Positions 27,308-36,673 of a stretch of DNA of 64,000 nucleotides are shown here, piece by piece. Numbering within the stretch: position 1 is the stretch's first letter; each line of letters opens with the position of its first letter. The translations under genes and the position numbers were made by a program. Origin of the DNA: Bacillota bacterium (lineage in GTDB: Bacteria; Bacillota; DTU030; DUMP01); NCBI GenBank assembly GCA_030154105.1, contig JASKKP010000001.1:145967-209966 (forward strand). Reading direction: 5' to 3'. The notes beneath the pieces are model-generated. The model was not told where the DNA came from, ran no database searches, and worked only from the letters and a program-made list of their open reading frames with translations.

Positions 27308-28588
27308 ATGAAGGTCCTCGTGGTTGGTGCTGGCGGACGGGAACATGCGCTGGTTTGGAAGCTGGCCGCGAGCCCGCGGGTGGATAAAGTTTACTGTGCC
27401 CCAGGGAATGCCGGGACGGCGGAGCTGGCCGAGAACGTGCCTATCGGCGCTACAGAGATCAATGCCCTCGCCGACTGGGCGGCGGCGCACGACATCGACC
27501 TGACCGTGGTCGGGCCGGAAGCGCCGCTTACGGCGGGACTGGTGGACGCCTTCAGCGCCCGGGGGCTTGTGGCTTACGGGCCTACCCAAAAGGCGGCGGC
27601 CATCGAGGGGAGCAAGGCCTTCAGCAAAAAGCTAATGGAAAAGTACGGCATACCCACCGCCCGCTACCGGGTCTTTACCGACGCGGAAGAGGCACGCCGC
27701 TATGTAAAAGAAAAAGGAGCTCCGCTCGTTCTTAAAGCCGACGGGCTGGCCGCCGGGAAAGGCGTCACCGTAGCCTTGACGGAAGAGGAGGCCCTCGGCG
27801 CCGTACACGCCATCTTGGAAGAACGGGCCTTCGGCGCCGCCGGCGAGCGCCTCATCATCGAGGAGTATCTGGAAGGCGAAGAGGTGACCGTGCTGGCCTT
27901 CGCCGATGGCGAACACGTGCTCATGCTGGAGCCCTCCCAGGACCACAAGCGGGCGCTGGACGGCGACCGCGGGCCCAACACCGGCGGCATGGGCGCCTAC
28001 TCTCCTGTGCCGGCGCTCACCCCGGAGCTTGCCCGGCGCGTGGAGGCCGAAATCCTAAGGCCCACCGTGGCCGCCCTCGCGGAAGAGGGCCGGCCGTACC
28101 GGGGCGTGCTGTACGCCGGCCTAATGCTTACGGCGGACGGCCCCAAAGTGCTCGAGTTCAACGCCCGCTTCGGCGACCCGGAGGCTGAGGCCCTGCTGCC
28201 GCGCCTGATGACCGACTTGGTAGAGGTGGCCGAAGCCACCGCCGCCGGGCGCCTCGACCGGCTGTCCCTGGCCTGGCGGCCTGAGGCTGCCCTGACGGTA
28301 GTGCTGGCCTCCGGCGGATATCCCGGCCACTACGAGACGGGGATTCCCATCCAGGGGCTGAAGGAGGCGGCAGCGCAGCCGGAGTCGCTGGTTTTTCACG
28401 CCGGGACGCGCCGGGAAGGAAACCAGGTTGTGACCGCCGGCGGCCGCGTTCTGGCGGTGACCGCCCTTGGGCCGGACCTCAGGACCGCGCGAGAGCGCGC
28501 GTACCGGGCGGCAGACCTGATTTCCTTTCGCGGCCGCCACTTGCGCCGCGATATTGGCTGGCGGGCCTTTAAATTGGGATCTTGCTAA
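27308..28588 (+). CDS. purD: Phosphoribosylamine-glycine ligase
   Basis: PurD ligates glycine to phosphoribosylamine. The 426-residue ATP-grasp enzyme begins VLVVGAGGREHALVWKLAAS and shows VVGPEAPLTAGLVDAF, LKADGLAAGKGVTVA, and the metal-binding KVLEFNARFGDPEAEALLP near residue 285. ATG 27308 is 8 bases after CGGAGG. It is the last gene of the operon. A weak terminator-like hairpin with a T-run lies at its stop. Confidence 0.97.
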   Translation: MKVLVVGAGGREHALVWKLAASPRVDKVYCAPGNAGTAELAENVPIGATEINALADWAAAHDIDLTVVGPEAPLTAGLVDAFSARGLVAYGPTQKAAAIEGSKAFSKKLMEKYGIPTARYRVFTDAEEARRYVKEKGAPLVLKADGLAAGKGVTVALTEEEALGAVHAILEERAFGAAGERLIIEEYLEGEEVTVLAFADGEHVLMLEPSQDHKRALDGDRGPNTGGMGAYSPVPALTPELARRVEAEILRPTVAALAEEGRPYRGVLYAGLMLTADGPKVLEFNARFGDPEAEALLPRLMTDLVEVAEATAAGRLDRLSLAWRPEAALTVVLASGGYPGHYETGIPIQGLKEAAAQPESLVFHAGTRREGNQVVTAGGRVLAVTALGPDLRTARERAYRAADLISFRGRHLRRDIGWRAFKLGSC

Positions 28589-28606
28589 CCCGCCTCATTT
28601 TTTCAG
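28560..28606 (+). terminator. Possible terminator of the purine operon
   Basis: GGCGGG near 28560 can pair with CCCGCC near 28590, with a long loop, followed by TCATTTTTT. The stem overlaps the end of purD and the loop is over 20 bases, so it is a weak candidate. Confidence 0.4.
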
Positions 28607-28736
28607 TGATTGAAAGGAATTCTGCCCCAAAGGGCGAATAGAGAAAGCCAACAAGGACGAAAGGAGGGTACGGAGGAAAAAGGAAACGAGCCGACCGCGA
28701 GCGACGAAAAAAGGAAAGAGTCAGGAGGTGGAAAAC

Positions 28737-29753
28737 ATGCGCTTTAGGAAAACGGTTGCAACGATAGGAGTTGTATCCGCCCTACTTGCCCTCGCCCTCA
28801 CCGGTTGCCAGAGCAGTGCGCCTAAAGGCGGCGAGGGCGGCAAAGCCCAAACCCTCACCCTAAAGGCGGGCCATGCGGTGGCCGAGACGCATCCGTATCA
28901 CCTGGGCTTGGTGAAATTTGCCGAGCTGGTGAACCAAAGGACAAACGGCCAAGTCAAGATTGACATTTACGCCAACGGCCAGCTCGGCAACGAGCGCGAC
29001 ATGATCGAAGGCCTGCAGATCGGTACCCTGGACCTCGTCGTAACTTCCACCGGCCCGGTAAGCAACTTCGTTCCGGAGATGGGCGTGGTAGACCTGCCCT
29101 TCCTCTTCCGCGACCGCCAGCATGCGTATAAAGTCCTCGACGGCCCCATAGGGCAGGACCTGCTCAAGAAGTTCGATGCCAAAAACATCGTCGGCCTGGC
29201 CTTCTGGGAGAACGGCTTCCGGCACCTTACCAATTCCAAGCGCCCGGTGAATACTCCGGAGGACGTCAAGGGACTTAAGATCCGCACCATGGAGAACCCA
29301 GTGCACCAGGAGACCTTCCGCGTTCTCGGCGCCGACCCCACGCCCATGGCTTGGAGCGAGGTCTTTACGGCCCTGCAGCAGAAGACCATCGACGGCCAGG
29401 AAAACCCCATCCCCATCATCTACAACCAGAAGATTTACGAGGCCCAGAAATACTTGGCCCTTACTGGCCACTTCTACTCCCCGGCGCTTCTTTTGATGAG
29501 CAAAGGGACATTCGATAAGCTCACGCCGGACGAGCAACAAATCTTCCGCGAGGCGGCGGTGGAAGCCGCGGGCTACGAGCGCGACCAAATCAAGAAGCAG
29601 GAAGATGAGCAGGTAGACAAGCTTAAGGCTCTTGGCATGGAGATTACCCAGCCGGACCGGGCGGCCTTCCAGGAAGCTACGAAAAGCGTTTACCAGAAGT
29701 TTGAGCCCCAGTTTGGCAAGGAACTTATTCAACAAATTCTGGATACCAATTAA
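28737..29753 (+). CDS. dctP: TRAP transporter solute-binding lipoprotein (DctP family)
   Basis: This is the extracytoplasmic substrate-binding subunit of a tripartite ATP-independent transporter, 338 residues. The N-terminus has a signal peptide ending in the lipobox LALTGC, so it is membrane-tethered. The body shows LKAGHAVAETHPYHLGLVKF, NGQLGNERDMIEGLQIG and the arginine-bearing GLKIRTMENPVHQE, which in DctP proteins holds the carboxylate-binding Arg. A C4-dicarboxylate or other organic acid is likely; the exact ligand cannot be told. ATG 28737 follows CAGGAGGTGGAAAAC. A stable hairpin separates it from dctQ. Confidence 0.92.
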   Translation: MRFRKTVATIGVVSALLALALTGCQSSAPKGGEGGKAQTLTLKAGHAVAETHPYHLGLVKFAELVNQRTNGQVKIDIYANGQLGNERDMIEGLQIGTLDLVVTSTGPVSNFVPEMGVVDLPFLFRDRQHAYKVLDGPIGQDLLKKFDAKNIVGLAFWENGFRHLTNSKRPVNTPEDVKGLKIRTMENPVHQETFRVLGADPTPMAWSEVFTALQQKTIDGQENPIPIIYNQKIYEAQKYLALTGHFYSPALLLMSKGTFDKLTPDEQQIFREAAVEAAGYERDQIKKQEDEQVDKLKALGMEITQPDRAAFQEATKSVYQKFEPQFGKELIQQILDTN

Positions 29754-29764
29754 GCCGTGGTGGA

Positions 29765-29790
29765 GGGGGCGGGCCGCGCCGCCCGCCCCC
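29765..29790 (+). other. Perfect GC hairpin between dctP and dctQ
   Basis: GGGGGCGGGC pairs with GCCCGCCCCC around a six-base loop, about 10 bases after the dctP stop. There is no T-run. Such structures in binding-protein operons usually protect the upstream message, so the binding protein outnumbers the membrane subunits. Confidence 0.7.
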
Positions 29791-29809
29791 AAAGGAGCGT
29801 GACTTTAGC

Positions 29810-30289
29810 GTGCAGCTACTCTGCAACTTAAGCCGGAAGTTAGAGGTAGTTTCTGAAGGCCTTCTTTATCTCCTCCTTCTGGTGATGGTAATTACGACTT
29901 TCCTGCAGGTGTTTTTTCGCTACGTCATCTTTCATTCTCTTCCCTGGTCCGAAGAGGTTTCCCGTTATGCCCTGGTATGGCTCACCTTTATCGGGGCCAG
30001 CTACGGCCTAAAGCGCGGGGTTCATGTGGCAGTGGAGGCGCTGGTCCGGACCTTACCTCCGGGACCTAAGCGAGGCCTTAAAGCCCTAAGTTACCTGCTC
30101 ATGGCTCTTTTAGGTTTGGTTCTCTTGGTGTACGGGGCCAAGCTGGCACAGGTCAATATGAGCCAACTTTCCCCGTCGCTACACATCCCCATTGGCCTGG
30201 CCTACGCGGCGCTCCCGGTGGGAGGGCTGACCATGTTCATTCATGCTCTTGCCCTCCTTTCAGCTGAGGCGAAGGAGGTGGAGGGCTGA
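29810..30289 (+). CDS. dctQ: TRAP transporter small membrane subunit (DctQ family)
   Basis: This 159-residue membrane protein has four predicted helices. The family pattern is present: VSEGLLYLLLLVMVITTFLQVFFRYV then SLPWSEEVSRYALVWLTFIG, GLKRGVHVAVEAL, and a last helix LPVGGLTMFIHALALL. DctQ bridges the binding protein and DctM. GTG 29810 is the start; AAAGGAG lies a little further upstream than usual. Its stop overlaps the dctM ATG by one base. Confidence 0.9.
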   Translation: MQLLCNLSRKLEVVSEGLLYLLLLVMVITTFLQVFFRYVIFHSLPWSEEVSRYALVWLTFIGASYGLKRGVHVAVEALVRTLPPGPKRGLKALSYLLMALLGLVLLVYGAKLAQVNMSQLSPSLHIPIGLAYAALPVGGLTMFIHALALLSAEAKEVEG

Positions 30290-31575
30290 TGTCGGCGGTG
30301 GCCGTAGTTCTCTTGACGCTTTTAGTGGTGCTTATTGCCCTAGGCGTGCCCATCGCTTTCGCCTTGGCGCTGGCTTCCCTGGGGGCGATTCTGGTGCAGG
30401 GACAGATTCCCCTTCTTGCCGTTCCTCAGCGCCTGTTTACCTCGACGGACTCATTCGCCCTCCTGGCGGTGCCTTTCTTCATCTTGGCCGGTGAGATCAT
30501 GCAACAGGGCGGGATATCGCGGCGACTGGTGGCCTTTGCCAACGATCTCTTAGGCTGGGTCAGCGGCGGATTGGCTCTGGTGTCCATCGCGGCCTGCGCC
30601 TTTTTTGCTGCCATCTCCGGCTCCGGCGCGGCTACCACGGCGGCCATCGGCGGAGTCATGTACCCGGAGATGAAAAAGCGCGGTTACCACCCGGACTTCG
30701 CCGCGGCCGTCCAGGCTCTAGGCGGGACGCTGGGCATCGTCATTCCTCCTAGCATTCCGTTTGTCGTCTACGGCATAATTACCGGAGCATCGGTGGGGGC
30801 GCTCTTTCTCGCAGGGGTCATTCCCGGCATGTTGGGAGCTCTGGCCTACATGTTCCTAGCCTTCGCCCTAAGCCGCCGCGCCGGATACAGGAGCGGTGAG
30901 CTGGCCGGGCTAGGACAGCTTTGGCATTCGTTCCGCGAGGCTTTCTGGGGACTGCTTATGCCTCTTATCATCTTGGGCGGTATTTACGGAGGAGTTTTCA
31001 CGCCGACGGAGGCAGCCGTCGTGGCCGTGGTTTATGCCCTGGCCGTAGCGCTCTTCATCTACCGCGAGATAGGGCTGAAAGACCTAAAGCGGATTTTTGT
31101 CGGGGCCAGTATTACCAGCGCCATGGTAATGTTCCTTATCGCCACGGCGGCTCTCTTCGGCTGGGTGATGACGCGCGAAAACATCCCGCAGCAGCTGGCG
31201 CGGGCCATCGTTGCCGTGGCCGGCACTCCACTTACTTTCCTTCTTTTAGTTAACGTCATCTACTTTGTGGCGGGTATGCTGCTCGACACTGTGGCCATCA
31301 TTCTCCTCCTCGTGCCCATCCTGTATCCCATCGCGGCCCAACTGGGTATCGACCCGGTGCATTTTGGGCTGGTGACCGTTTTCAACCTGGGCATCGGCCA
31401 GATTACGCCGCCCTTCGGCGTCTGCCTCTTTGTCTCCTCGGGCATCTCGGGCATTTCTCTGGAACGGATTGCCCGGGCCATCTGGCCGTTTTTCATCCTG
31501 GCCGTGCTTCTTACCCTCCTTTACACTTACGTCCCGTCGCTGAGCCTGTGGCTCCCGGCCTTTCTAAAAGGGTAA
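30289..31575 (+). CDS. dctM: TRAP transporter large permease (DctM family)
   Basis: This 428-residue polytopic membrane protein, with about 12 helices, forms the transport channel and sodium-coupled elevator. Family features include FALLAVPFFILAGEIMQQGG, SGSGAATTAAIGGVMYPEM, GTLGIVIPPSIPFVVYG, GGIYGGVFTPTEAAVVAV and NLGIGQITPPFGV. It completes the three-gene system. No substrate enzyme is encoded alongside. The next gene, fhs, follows a 167-base gap with no clear terminator or riboswitch. Confidence 0.94.
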   Translation: MSAVAVVLLTLLVVLIALGVPIAFALALASLGAILVQGQIPLLAVPQRLFTSTDSFALLAVPFFILAGEIMQQGGISRRLVAFANDLLGWVSGGLALVSIAACAFFAAISGSGAATTAAIGGVMYPEMKKRGYHPDFAAAVQALGGTLGIVIPPSIPFVVYGIITGASVGALFLAGVIPGMLGALAYMFLAFALSRRAGYRSGELAGLGQLWHSFREAFWGLLMPLIILGGIYGGVFTPTEAAVVAVVYALAVALFIYREIGLKDLKRIFVGASITSAMVMFLIATAALFGWVMTRENIPQQLARAIVAVAGTPLTFLLLVNVIYFVAGMLLDTVAIILLLVPILYPIAAQLGIDPVHFGLVTVFNLGIGQITPPFGVCLFVSSGISGISLERIARAIWPFFILAVLLTLLYTYVPSLSLWLPAFLKG

Positions 31576-31742
31576 TGATAAAGACCGGCCCAGACACGAA
31601 GGGTGGCGCTTAAGCGTTCTCGAGAAGCCTGGGAATACTCTTACCGGGCGTTGCCGCTTTTTCAGTGGGCGAAACAGCGTAGGTGAATCGCCGGCGAGGG
31701 CGAAGAGGGAAGTTGAAGTAACATCTAGAAAGAGGTGCAAGT

Positions 31743-33410
31743 ATGCTTTCCGACATGGAAATCGCCCGGGCGACTAAGCTTAAGCCGATCGAGGAGGTGG
31801 GCGCCACCCTCGGTATCGCGCCTGAAGAGCTGGAACTTTACGGCCGGTACAAGGCCAAGGTAAGTCCCGCGGTCTGGGAGAGGGTGAAAGGGCGGCCCGA
31901 CGGCAAACTCATCCTGGTTACGGCCATCAACCCCACCCCGGCCGGCGAGGGTAAGACCACCACCACCGTGGGCCTGGGGCAGGCCCTGGCCCGCTTGGGG
32001 AAGAGGGTGGCCATCGCCCTGCGCGAACCCTCCTTGGGCCCCATCTTCGGCGTCAAGGGCGGCGCGACGGGGGGCGGGTACTCGCAGGTGGTGCCCATGG
32101 AGGACATCAACCTGCATTTCACCGGCGACATCCACGCCGTAACCACGGCCCACAACCTTCTTTCCGCCCTCATCGACAATCACCTGCAGCAGGGGAATGC
32201 CCTCGGGCTGGACCCGCGGCGTATCACCTGGAAGCGGGTTCTCGACATGAACGACCGGGCGCTCAGGCACATCGTGATCGGCTTGGGGGGCAGGGCCCAG
32301 GGCGTGCCGCGTGAGGACGGCTTCGACATCTCCGTGGCCTCCGAGGTTATGGCTATCCTCTGCCTGGCCGGGAGCCTTACCGAGCTCAAGGAGCGCCTTT
32401 CCCGGATCGTGGTGGGCTATACCTATGACGGCCGGCCTGTTACTGCCGGCGACCTGAAGGCTCAAGGCGCCATGGCCCTCCTTTTGAAGGACGCCTTGAA
32501 ACCGAACCTGGTCCAGACCTTAGAGCACGTCCCGGCCTTCATCCACGGCGGACCCTTCGCCAACATCGCCCATGGGTGTAGCAGCATACAGGCCACGCGG
32601 CTGGGGCTCAAACTTTGCGATTACCTCGTTACGGAGGCCGGCTTCGGCGCCGACCTCGGTGCGGAGAAGTTCTTCGACATCAAGTGCCGCGTGGCCGGCC
32701 TTAAGCCCAGCGCGGCCGTCATCGTGGCCACCGTGCGGGCCCTTAAGCTCCACGGCGGGGTGCCGCGAGGCGAGCTTACAGAGGAGAACCTCGCCGCCCT
32801 CGAGGCCGGCTTTCAAAATCTGGAAAAGCAAGTGGAAAACGTGCGCCTCTTCGGCGTGCCGGCAGTGGTGGCCATAAACCGGTTCCCCACCGACAGCGAT
32901 AGAGAGCTTTCCCTCATGGCGGAGCTCTGCGGGCGGCTCAACGTGCCCTTTGCCCTTTCCGAGGTTTGGGCGAAGGGAGGGGCAGGAGGATTGGAGCTCG
33001 CTGAGAAGGTGCTGGCGGCCTGCCGGGAGCCGGCCTCCTTCCGCTTCCTCTACGACGAAGCGGCGAGCCCGAAGGAAAAGATCGAGACGATCGCCCGGAA
33101 GGTGTACGGGGCGGCGCGGGTAGAGTATACCCTTGAAGCCGAGCGCGACCTCAAGGACATCCACGACCAGGGCCTGGACCGCCTACTCGTCTGCATGGCC
33201 AAGACCCAGTACTCGCTGTCCGACGACCCTATGCTTTTGGGACGCCCGCAGGGGTTCACGCTCACCGTGCGCGAGGTGCGCCTCTCTGCCGGCGCAGGTT
33301 TCATCATTCCCGTCACGGGCCAAATCATGACCATGCCGGGCCTGCCGCAGCACCCGGCGGCGCTCGACATGGATATCGACGAGACCGGCCGCATAACGGG
33401 CCTTTTCTGA
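31743..33410 (+). CDS. fhs: Formate-tetrahydrofolate ligase
   Basis: Fhs makes 10-formyl-THF from formate, ATP and THF in the methyl branch of the Wood-Ljungdahl pathway. The 555-residue protein, normal for the family, has the P-loop [18 protein letters not shown] near residue 65, the [19 protein letters not shown] motif and the C-terminal [20 protein letters not shown] 31743 follows AGAGGTGCAAG. It is followed 13 bases later by folD. The upstream 167 bases hold no ZTP- or THF-type riboswitch that I could recognise. Confidence 0.97.
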   Translation: MLSDMEIARATKLKPIEEVGATLGIAPEELELYGRYKAKVSPAVWERVKGRPDGKLILVTAINPTPAGEGKTTTTVGLGQALARLGKRVAIALREPSLGPIFGVKGGATGGGYSQVVPMEDINLHFTGDIHAVTTAHNLLSALIDNHLQQGNALGLDPRRITWKRVLDMNDRALRHIVIGLGGRAQGVPREDGFDISVASEVMAILCLAGSLTELKERLSRIVVGYTYDGRPVTAGDLKAQGAMALLLKDALKPNLVQTLEHVPAFIHGGPFANIAHGCSSIQATRLGLKLCDYLVTEAGFGADLGAEKFFDIKCRVAGLKPSAAVIVATVRALKLHGGVPRGELTEENLAALEAGFQNLEKQVENVRLFGVPAVVAINRFPTDSDRELSLMAELCGRLNVPFALSEVWAKGGAGGLELAEKVLAACREPASFRFLYDEAASPKEKIETIARKVYGAARVEYTLEAERDLKDIHDQGLDRLLVCMAKTQYSLSDDPMLLGRPQGFTLTVREVRLSAGAGFIIPVTGQIMTMPGLPQHPAALDMDIDETGRITGLF

Positions 33411-33422
33411 GGAGGGACTGAG

Positions 33423-34289
33423 GTGGCGGCGGAGATCCTGGACGGGAAAAAGGTGGCGCAGGAGGTCAGGGCAGCCCTGAAAGAAGAAGTGGCCCGGTTA
33501 AAGGCCGGTGGGCTTACTCCCGGCCTGGCCGTGGTGCTGGTGGGGGAGGACCCGGCCTCCAAGGTGTACGTGAAGCAGAAAGAAAAGGCATGCCGGGAAA
33601 TAGGCTTTGCCTCGCAGGTTCACCGGCTGCCGGAAGACACGGGCGAGGAGCGCCTGCTGCGGCTCATCCACGAACTTAACGCCGACCGGGCCGTGCACGG
33701 GATCCTGGTGCAACTTCCCCTGCCGAAACAGCTTGATGCGAACCGGGTGGTCCAGGCCATCGATCCGGCGAAAGACGTGGACGGGTTTCACCCCTTCAAC
33801 GCCGGCCGGCTGGCGGCAGGGCTCCCGACAGTAGTTCCCTGCACGCCCCGCGGCATCATCCATTTGCTCGACGCCTACGGCATACCCATCGCCGGGCGGC
33901 ATGCCGTGGTGGTAGGGCGGAGCAACATCGTGGGGAAGCCTCTGGCGCAGCTCCTTTTGGGGCGGGATGCTACCGTTACGGTCTGCCACAGCAAAACCGA
34001 CGATCTGGCCGCCTTCACCCGCACGGCCGATATCCTGGTGGCGGCGGTGGGCAGGCCGCGCCTCATTACCCGCGACATGGTAAAACCGGGAGCAGTGGTG
34101 GTGGACGTGGGCATTAACCGCCTACCCGAGGGGATAGTCGGCGACGTAGATTTCAAGGCGGTGCGCGAGGTGGCGCATTACATTACCCCCGTTCCGGGTG
34201 GTGTAGGCCCACTGACCATTGCCATGCTGCTTAAAAACACGCTTGAGGCGGCCCTGGCCGGCCGAGGCGGCGGGCCGCGGGGCGAGTAG
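33423..34289 (+). CDS. folD: Methylene-THF dehydrogenase / methenyl-THF cyclohydrolase
   Basis: FolD interconverts methylene-, methenyl- and formyl-THF, the step after Fhs. The 288-residue protein shows [15 protein letters not shown] (active-site Tyr and Lys), [26 protein letters not shown] and the cofactor loop [18 protein letters not shown]. The C-terminus ends in [20 protein letters not shown] follows GAGGAGGGACTGAG. It forms an operon with fhs. Confidence 0.97.
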   Translation: MAAEILDGKKVAQEVRAALKEEVARLKAGGLTPGLAVVLVGEDPASKVYVKQKEKACREIGFASQVHRLPEDTGEERLLRLIHELNADRAVHGILVQLPLPKQLDANRVVQAIDPAKDVDGFHPFNAGRLAAGLPTVVPCTPRGIIHLLDAYGIPIAGRHAVVVGRSNIVGKPLAQLLLGRDATVTVCHSKTDDLAAFTRTADILVAAVGRPRLITRDMVKPGAVVVDVGINRLPEGIVGDVDFKAVREVAHYITPVPGGVGPLTIAMLLKNTLEAALAGRGGGPRGE

Positions 34290-34415
34290 AATTCGTCGGC
34301 CCTGACCGCTTATACCGGCATGCGGAGAATTGGGCTTGGCCGCGCGCCGCTCGGGCGCCTACGCCGGTGCATATAAAGAGCCGGCAAGCCAGCACATTAC
34401 AGGAGGCGAAAAAAT

Positions 34416-35276
34416 ATGGAAAAGCGTAAAGTGGCGATCCCGCAGCTTAAGGAAATGAAAAAGGCCGGGCAGAAAATCAAGATGGTCACGGCCTATGATT
34501 ACCCTACCGCCGTGCTCATCGACAAGACTCCCATTGAGCTGATCCTGGTGGGCGATTCGCTGGGCATGGTCGTTCTCGGCTATGACGGCACCGTACCCGT
34601 GACCATGGAAGACATGATCCACCACCTTCGGCCGGTGGTAAAGGGCGCGCCGCATACCCTGGTGGTCGGCGACATGCCCTTCATGTCCTACAACGTAAGC
34701 CGCGAAGAAGCCATCCGGAACGCCGGCCGGCTGATGAAGGAGGGCGGGGCAGACTGTGTAAAGCTTGAAGGCGGCCAAGTGGTGGCGCCGACGGTGCGGG
34801 CCATCGTGGATGCCGGCATTCCGGTGATGGGGCATATCGGCCTTACGCCGCAAACGGCCTCGGCCCTGGGAGGGTTCAAGGTACAGGGCAAAGACGCCGC
34901 CGTGGCCGCGAAGCTCCTAGCCGATGCCCAGGCCCTGGAGGAAGCCGGGGCGTTTGCCGTTGTCCTCGAGTGCATCCCGGCCCAGCTGGCCCGACTTATT
35001 ACAGAGAAGCTCACCATTCCCACCATCGGCATCGGCGCCGGTCCCTGGTGCGACGGCCAGGTGCTGGTGACCCAGGATATGATGGGGCTCTTTGACCGTT
35101 TTATCCCGAAATTTGTGAAGCAGTACGCCAACATAGGCAAGATCATGCTGGAGGCGTTTGAGAGATACGCGCAAGAGGTGGATGCCGGCGTTTTCCCCGA
35201 CCTGGATCACTCCTTCACCATGAAGGAAGAGGAGTTGGCGAAGCTGACTAGAGATGCTGAATCAAACGCCCTGTAA
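34416..35276 (+). CDS. panB: 3-methyl-2-oxobutanoate hydroxymethyltransferase
   Basis: PanB makes ketopantoate from ketoisovalerate and methylene-THF, the first step of pantothenate synthesis. The 286-residue protein has KIKMVTAYDYPTAVLID, VGDSLGMVVLGYD (metal and substrate site), and VLVTQDMMGLF. The catalytic Glu is in the GAFAVVLECIPAQLA stretch near residue 180. ATG follows AGGAGGCGAAAAAAT. Use of methylene-THF links it to the upstream fhs-folD pair. No panC or panD follows; panE does. Confidence 0.97.
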   Translation: MEKRKVAIPQLKEMKKAGQKIKMVTAYDYPTAVLIDKTPIELILVGDSLGMVVLGYDGTVPVTMEDMIHHLRPVVKGAPHTLVVGDMPFMSYNVSREEAIRNAGRLMKEGGADCVKLEGGQVVAPTVRAIVDAGIPVMGHIGLTPQTASALGGFKVQGKDAAVAAKLLADAQALEEAGAFAVVLECIPAQLARLITEKLTIPTIGIGAGPWCDGQVLVTQDMMGLFDRFIPKFVKQYANIGKIMLEAFERYAQEVDAGVFPDLDHSFTMKEEELAKLTRDAESNAL

Positions 35277-35306
35277 AGCTGTTGCGTGCGGGAGGAGGAG
35301 CTAGGG

Positions 35307-36221
35307 ATGCGCATTGCGGTGGTGGGCGCTGGGGCCATGGGCTGCATTTTCGGCGGCCTCTTAGCTGAAGGCGGCCACGAGGTGACCCTGATCGACGTTT
35401 GGGCGGAGCACGTTCAGGCCCTGAATGAGCGGGGCCTCAGGCTCACAGGCGTAAGCGGGGACCGGACGATTCCGGTCCACGCCGTGACAAGCCCTGAAGG
35501 ACTACCGGTACAGAACCTGGTAATCGTTTTTGTTAAGTCGGCCCATACGGAGACGGCGGTGCGCCAGGCGGCCGCGCTGATCGGCCCGGAGACAATAGTG
35601 CTCACGCTGCAGAACGGCTTGGGCAACGCAGAGAAGATCGCGGCGCTAGTTGGGGCCGAAAAGGTAGTTGCCGGCGTTACGTCCCATGGCGGTACCATGC
35701 TTGGCCCCGGAGAAGTGCGCCATGCCGGACGTGGGGAAACGGTGCTGGGCGAGTTTACGGGCGGCCTCACGCCCAGGGTGGAACGCTTGGCCGCCATCCT
35801 TACGGCGGCCGGCCTGGAAGCGCGGGCGGTGGAGAACGTAGACAGCCTTGTGTGGAGCAAGCTCCTGGTGAACGTGGGGATCAACGCCATAACGGCCATC
35901 CTGCGGGTTACCAACGGGGAACTGCCGAAACACGAGGCCACGCGAGAGCTGGTGCGTTTGGCGGTGGAAGAAGGGGCGCGCGTGGCGGCGGCGAAAGGCA
36001 TAAAGCTTATCCACGCCGACCCGGTGGCCAACTGTCTTAAGGTGGCCGAGCTCACCGGCCCCAACCTGTCTTCCATGCATCAAGACGTGCGGGCCAAACG
36101 GCGGACGGAAGTAGACGTGATCAACGGCGCCATCGTGGCCGAAGGAGAGAAACTCGGCATCCCCACACCGGTGAATAAGGTCCTCACCAACCTGATCAAG
36201 GCCATTGAGGCCACGTACTAG
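35307..36221 (+). CDS. panE: 2-dehydropantoate 2-reductase
   Basis: PanE reduces ketopantoate to pantoate with NADPH. The 304-residue protein begins IAVVGAGAMGCIFGGLLAEGG, a Rossmann loop, and shows LQNGLGNAEKI. The catalytic Lys is in LVWSKLLVNVGINAITAI, followed by SSMHQDVRAKRRTEVDVING. ATG 35307 is six bases after GGAGGAGGAG; in-frame codons upstream overlap that site. It is 30 bases after panB and is followed by a strong terminator. Confidence 0.95.
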   Translation: MRIAVVGAGAMGCIFGGLLAEGGHEVTLIDVWAEHVQALNERGLRLTGVSGDRTIPVHAVTSPEGLPVQNLVIVFVKSAHTETAVRQAAALIGPETIVLTLQNGLGNAEKIAALVGAEKVVAGVTSHGGTMLGPGEVRHAGRGETVLGEFTGGLTPRVERLAAILTAAGLEARAVENVDSLVWSKLLVNVGINAITAILRVTNGELPKHEATRELVRLAVEEGARVAAAKGIKLIHADPVANCLKVAELTGPNLSSMHQDVRAKRRTEVDVINGAIVAEGEKLGIPTPVNKVLTNLIKAIEATY

Positions 36222-36258
36222 GCGTGGTTTCCTCTTTTACCGGCAGCCCGGCGGGTAC

Positions 36259-36295
36259 AAAAAAGCAGCTCAGGCTTTTTCCTGGCTGCTTTTTT
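36259..36295 (+). terminator. Intrinsic terminator after panE (bidirectional shape)
   Basis: A-rich AAAAAAGCAGC and CAGG pair with CCTG and GCTGCTTTTTT. Because the A-run mirrors the T-run, it can also end the minus-strand DUF2933 transcript. Confidence 0.85.
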
Positions 36296-36310
36296 CGCCC
36301 GAAAACAGAT

Positions 36311-36550
36311 TCAGTCCTGTTGTTCGGCAGGCCTTTTATCCAGCTGGGCCGGCGCCTTTTCATGGCAGTTTCCTGGCTGGTGCTGTCCGCCGTGCAGGCC
36401 GTGCATCATGAAGACGTGCATGAGCGGGCAGAGCAGGAAAAGACCGTACGGCAGGAGGCGGGCGAAGACGCTCGGCCCGGCCAGGAAGAGAGCTCCGCCA
36501 AGGATGATGGCCCCGAGGAGCAGAGGCACCAGGTAGCGGTTACGGTTCAT
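36311..36550 (-). CDS. DUF2933-type small membrane protein, His/Met-rich tail
   Basis: This 79-residue protein has two hydrophobic segments (about residues 8-25 and 31-45). The second runs into CPLMHVFMMHGLHGGQHQPG and a further Cys-His, a pattern of the DUF2933 family. The His, Met and Cys residues could bind copper or another soft metal. ATG 36550 has GGGGGT 8 bases upstream; ATG 36565 is an alternative. It has its own consensus promoter with an operator-like sequence just downstream. Function is unknown; relatives are often near metal-efflux genes, none of which lie here. Confidence 0.7.
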   Translation of the reverse strand: MNRNRYLVPLLLGAIILGGALFLAGPSVFARLLPYGLFLLCPLMHVFMMHGLHGGQHQPGNCHEKAPAQLDKRPAEQQD

Positions 36551-36573
36551 CGTTTCTACCCCCATTCGGCTGC

Positions 36574-36598
36574 TCAAATACCCATACCATCTAGGGGT
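36574..36598 (-). promoter_or_regulatory. CsoR-like operator in front of the DUF2933 gene
   Basis: Read on the plus strand, ATACCCATACCATCTAGGGG and the following TAGTAT form a G-tract palindrome-like site (ATACC ... GGGGTA) similar to CsoR-family operators. It overlaps the start region and -10 box, where a repressor would block transcription. Assignment is by pattern only. Confidence 0.4.
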
Positions 36599-36627
36599 AG
36601 TATAGCCGACCCGAAACCTAAAGTCAA
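36599..36627 (-). promoter_or_regulatory. Sigma-A-type promoter of the DUF2933 gene
   Basis: On the minus strand, TTGACT (36622-36627), a 17-base spacer and TATACT (36599-36604). Confidence 0.75.
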
Positions 36628-36673
36628 GGGATAGCGGCGCCTCCTCGCTTTTTAAAATGCCGCACCAATTAGT

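Noticed and set aside
31576-31742. ZTP or THF riboswitch before fhs
   Set aside because: I looked for the conserved blocks of both classes in the 167-base gap and did not find them.
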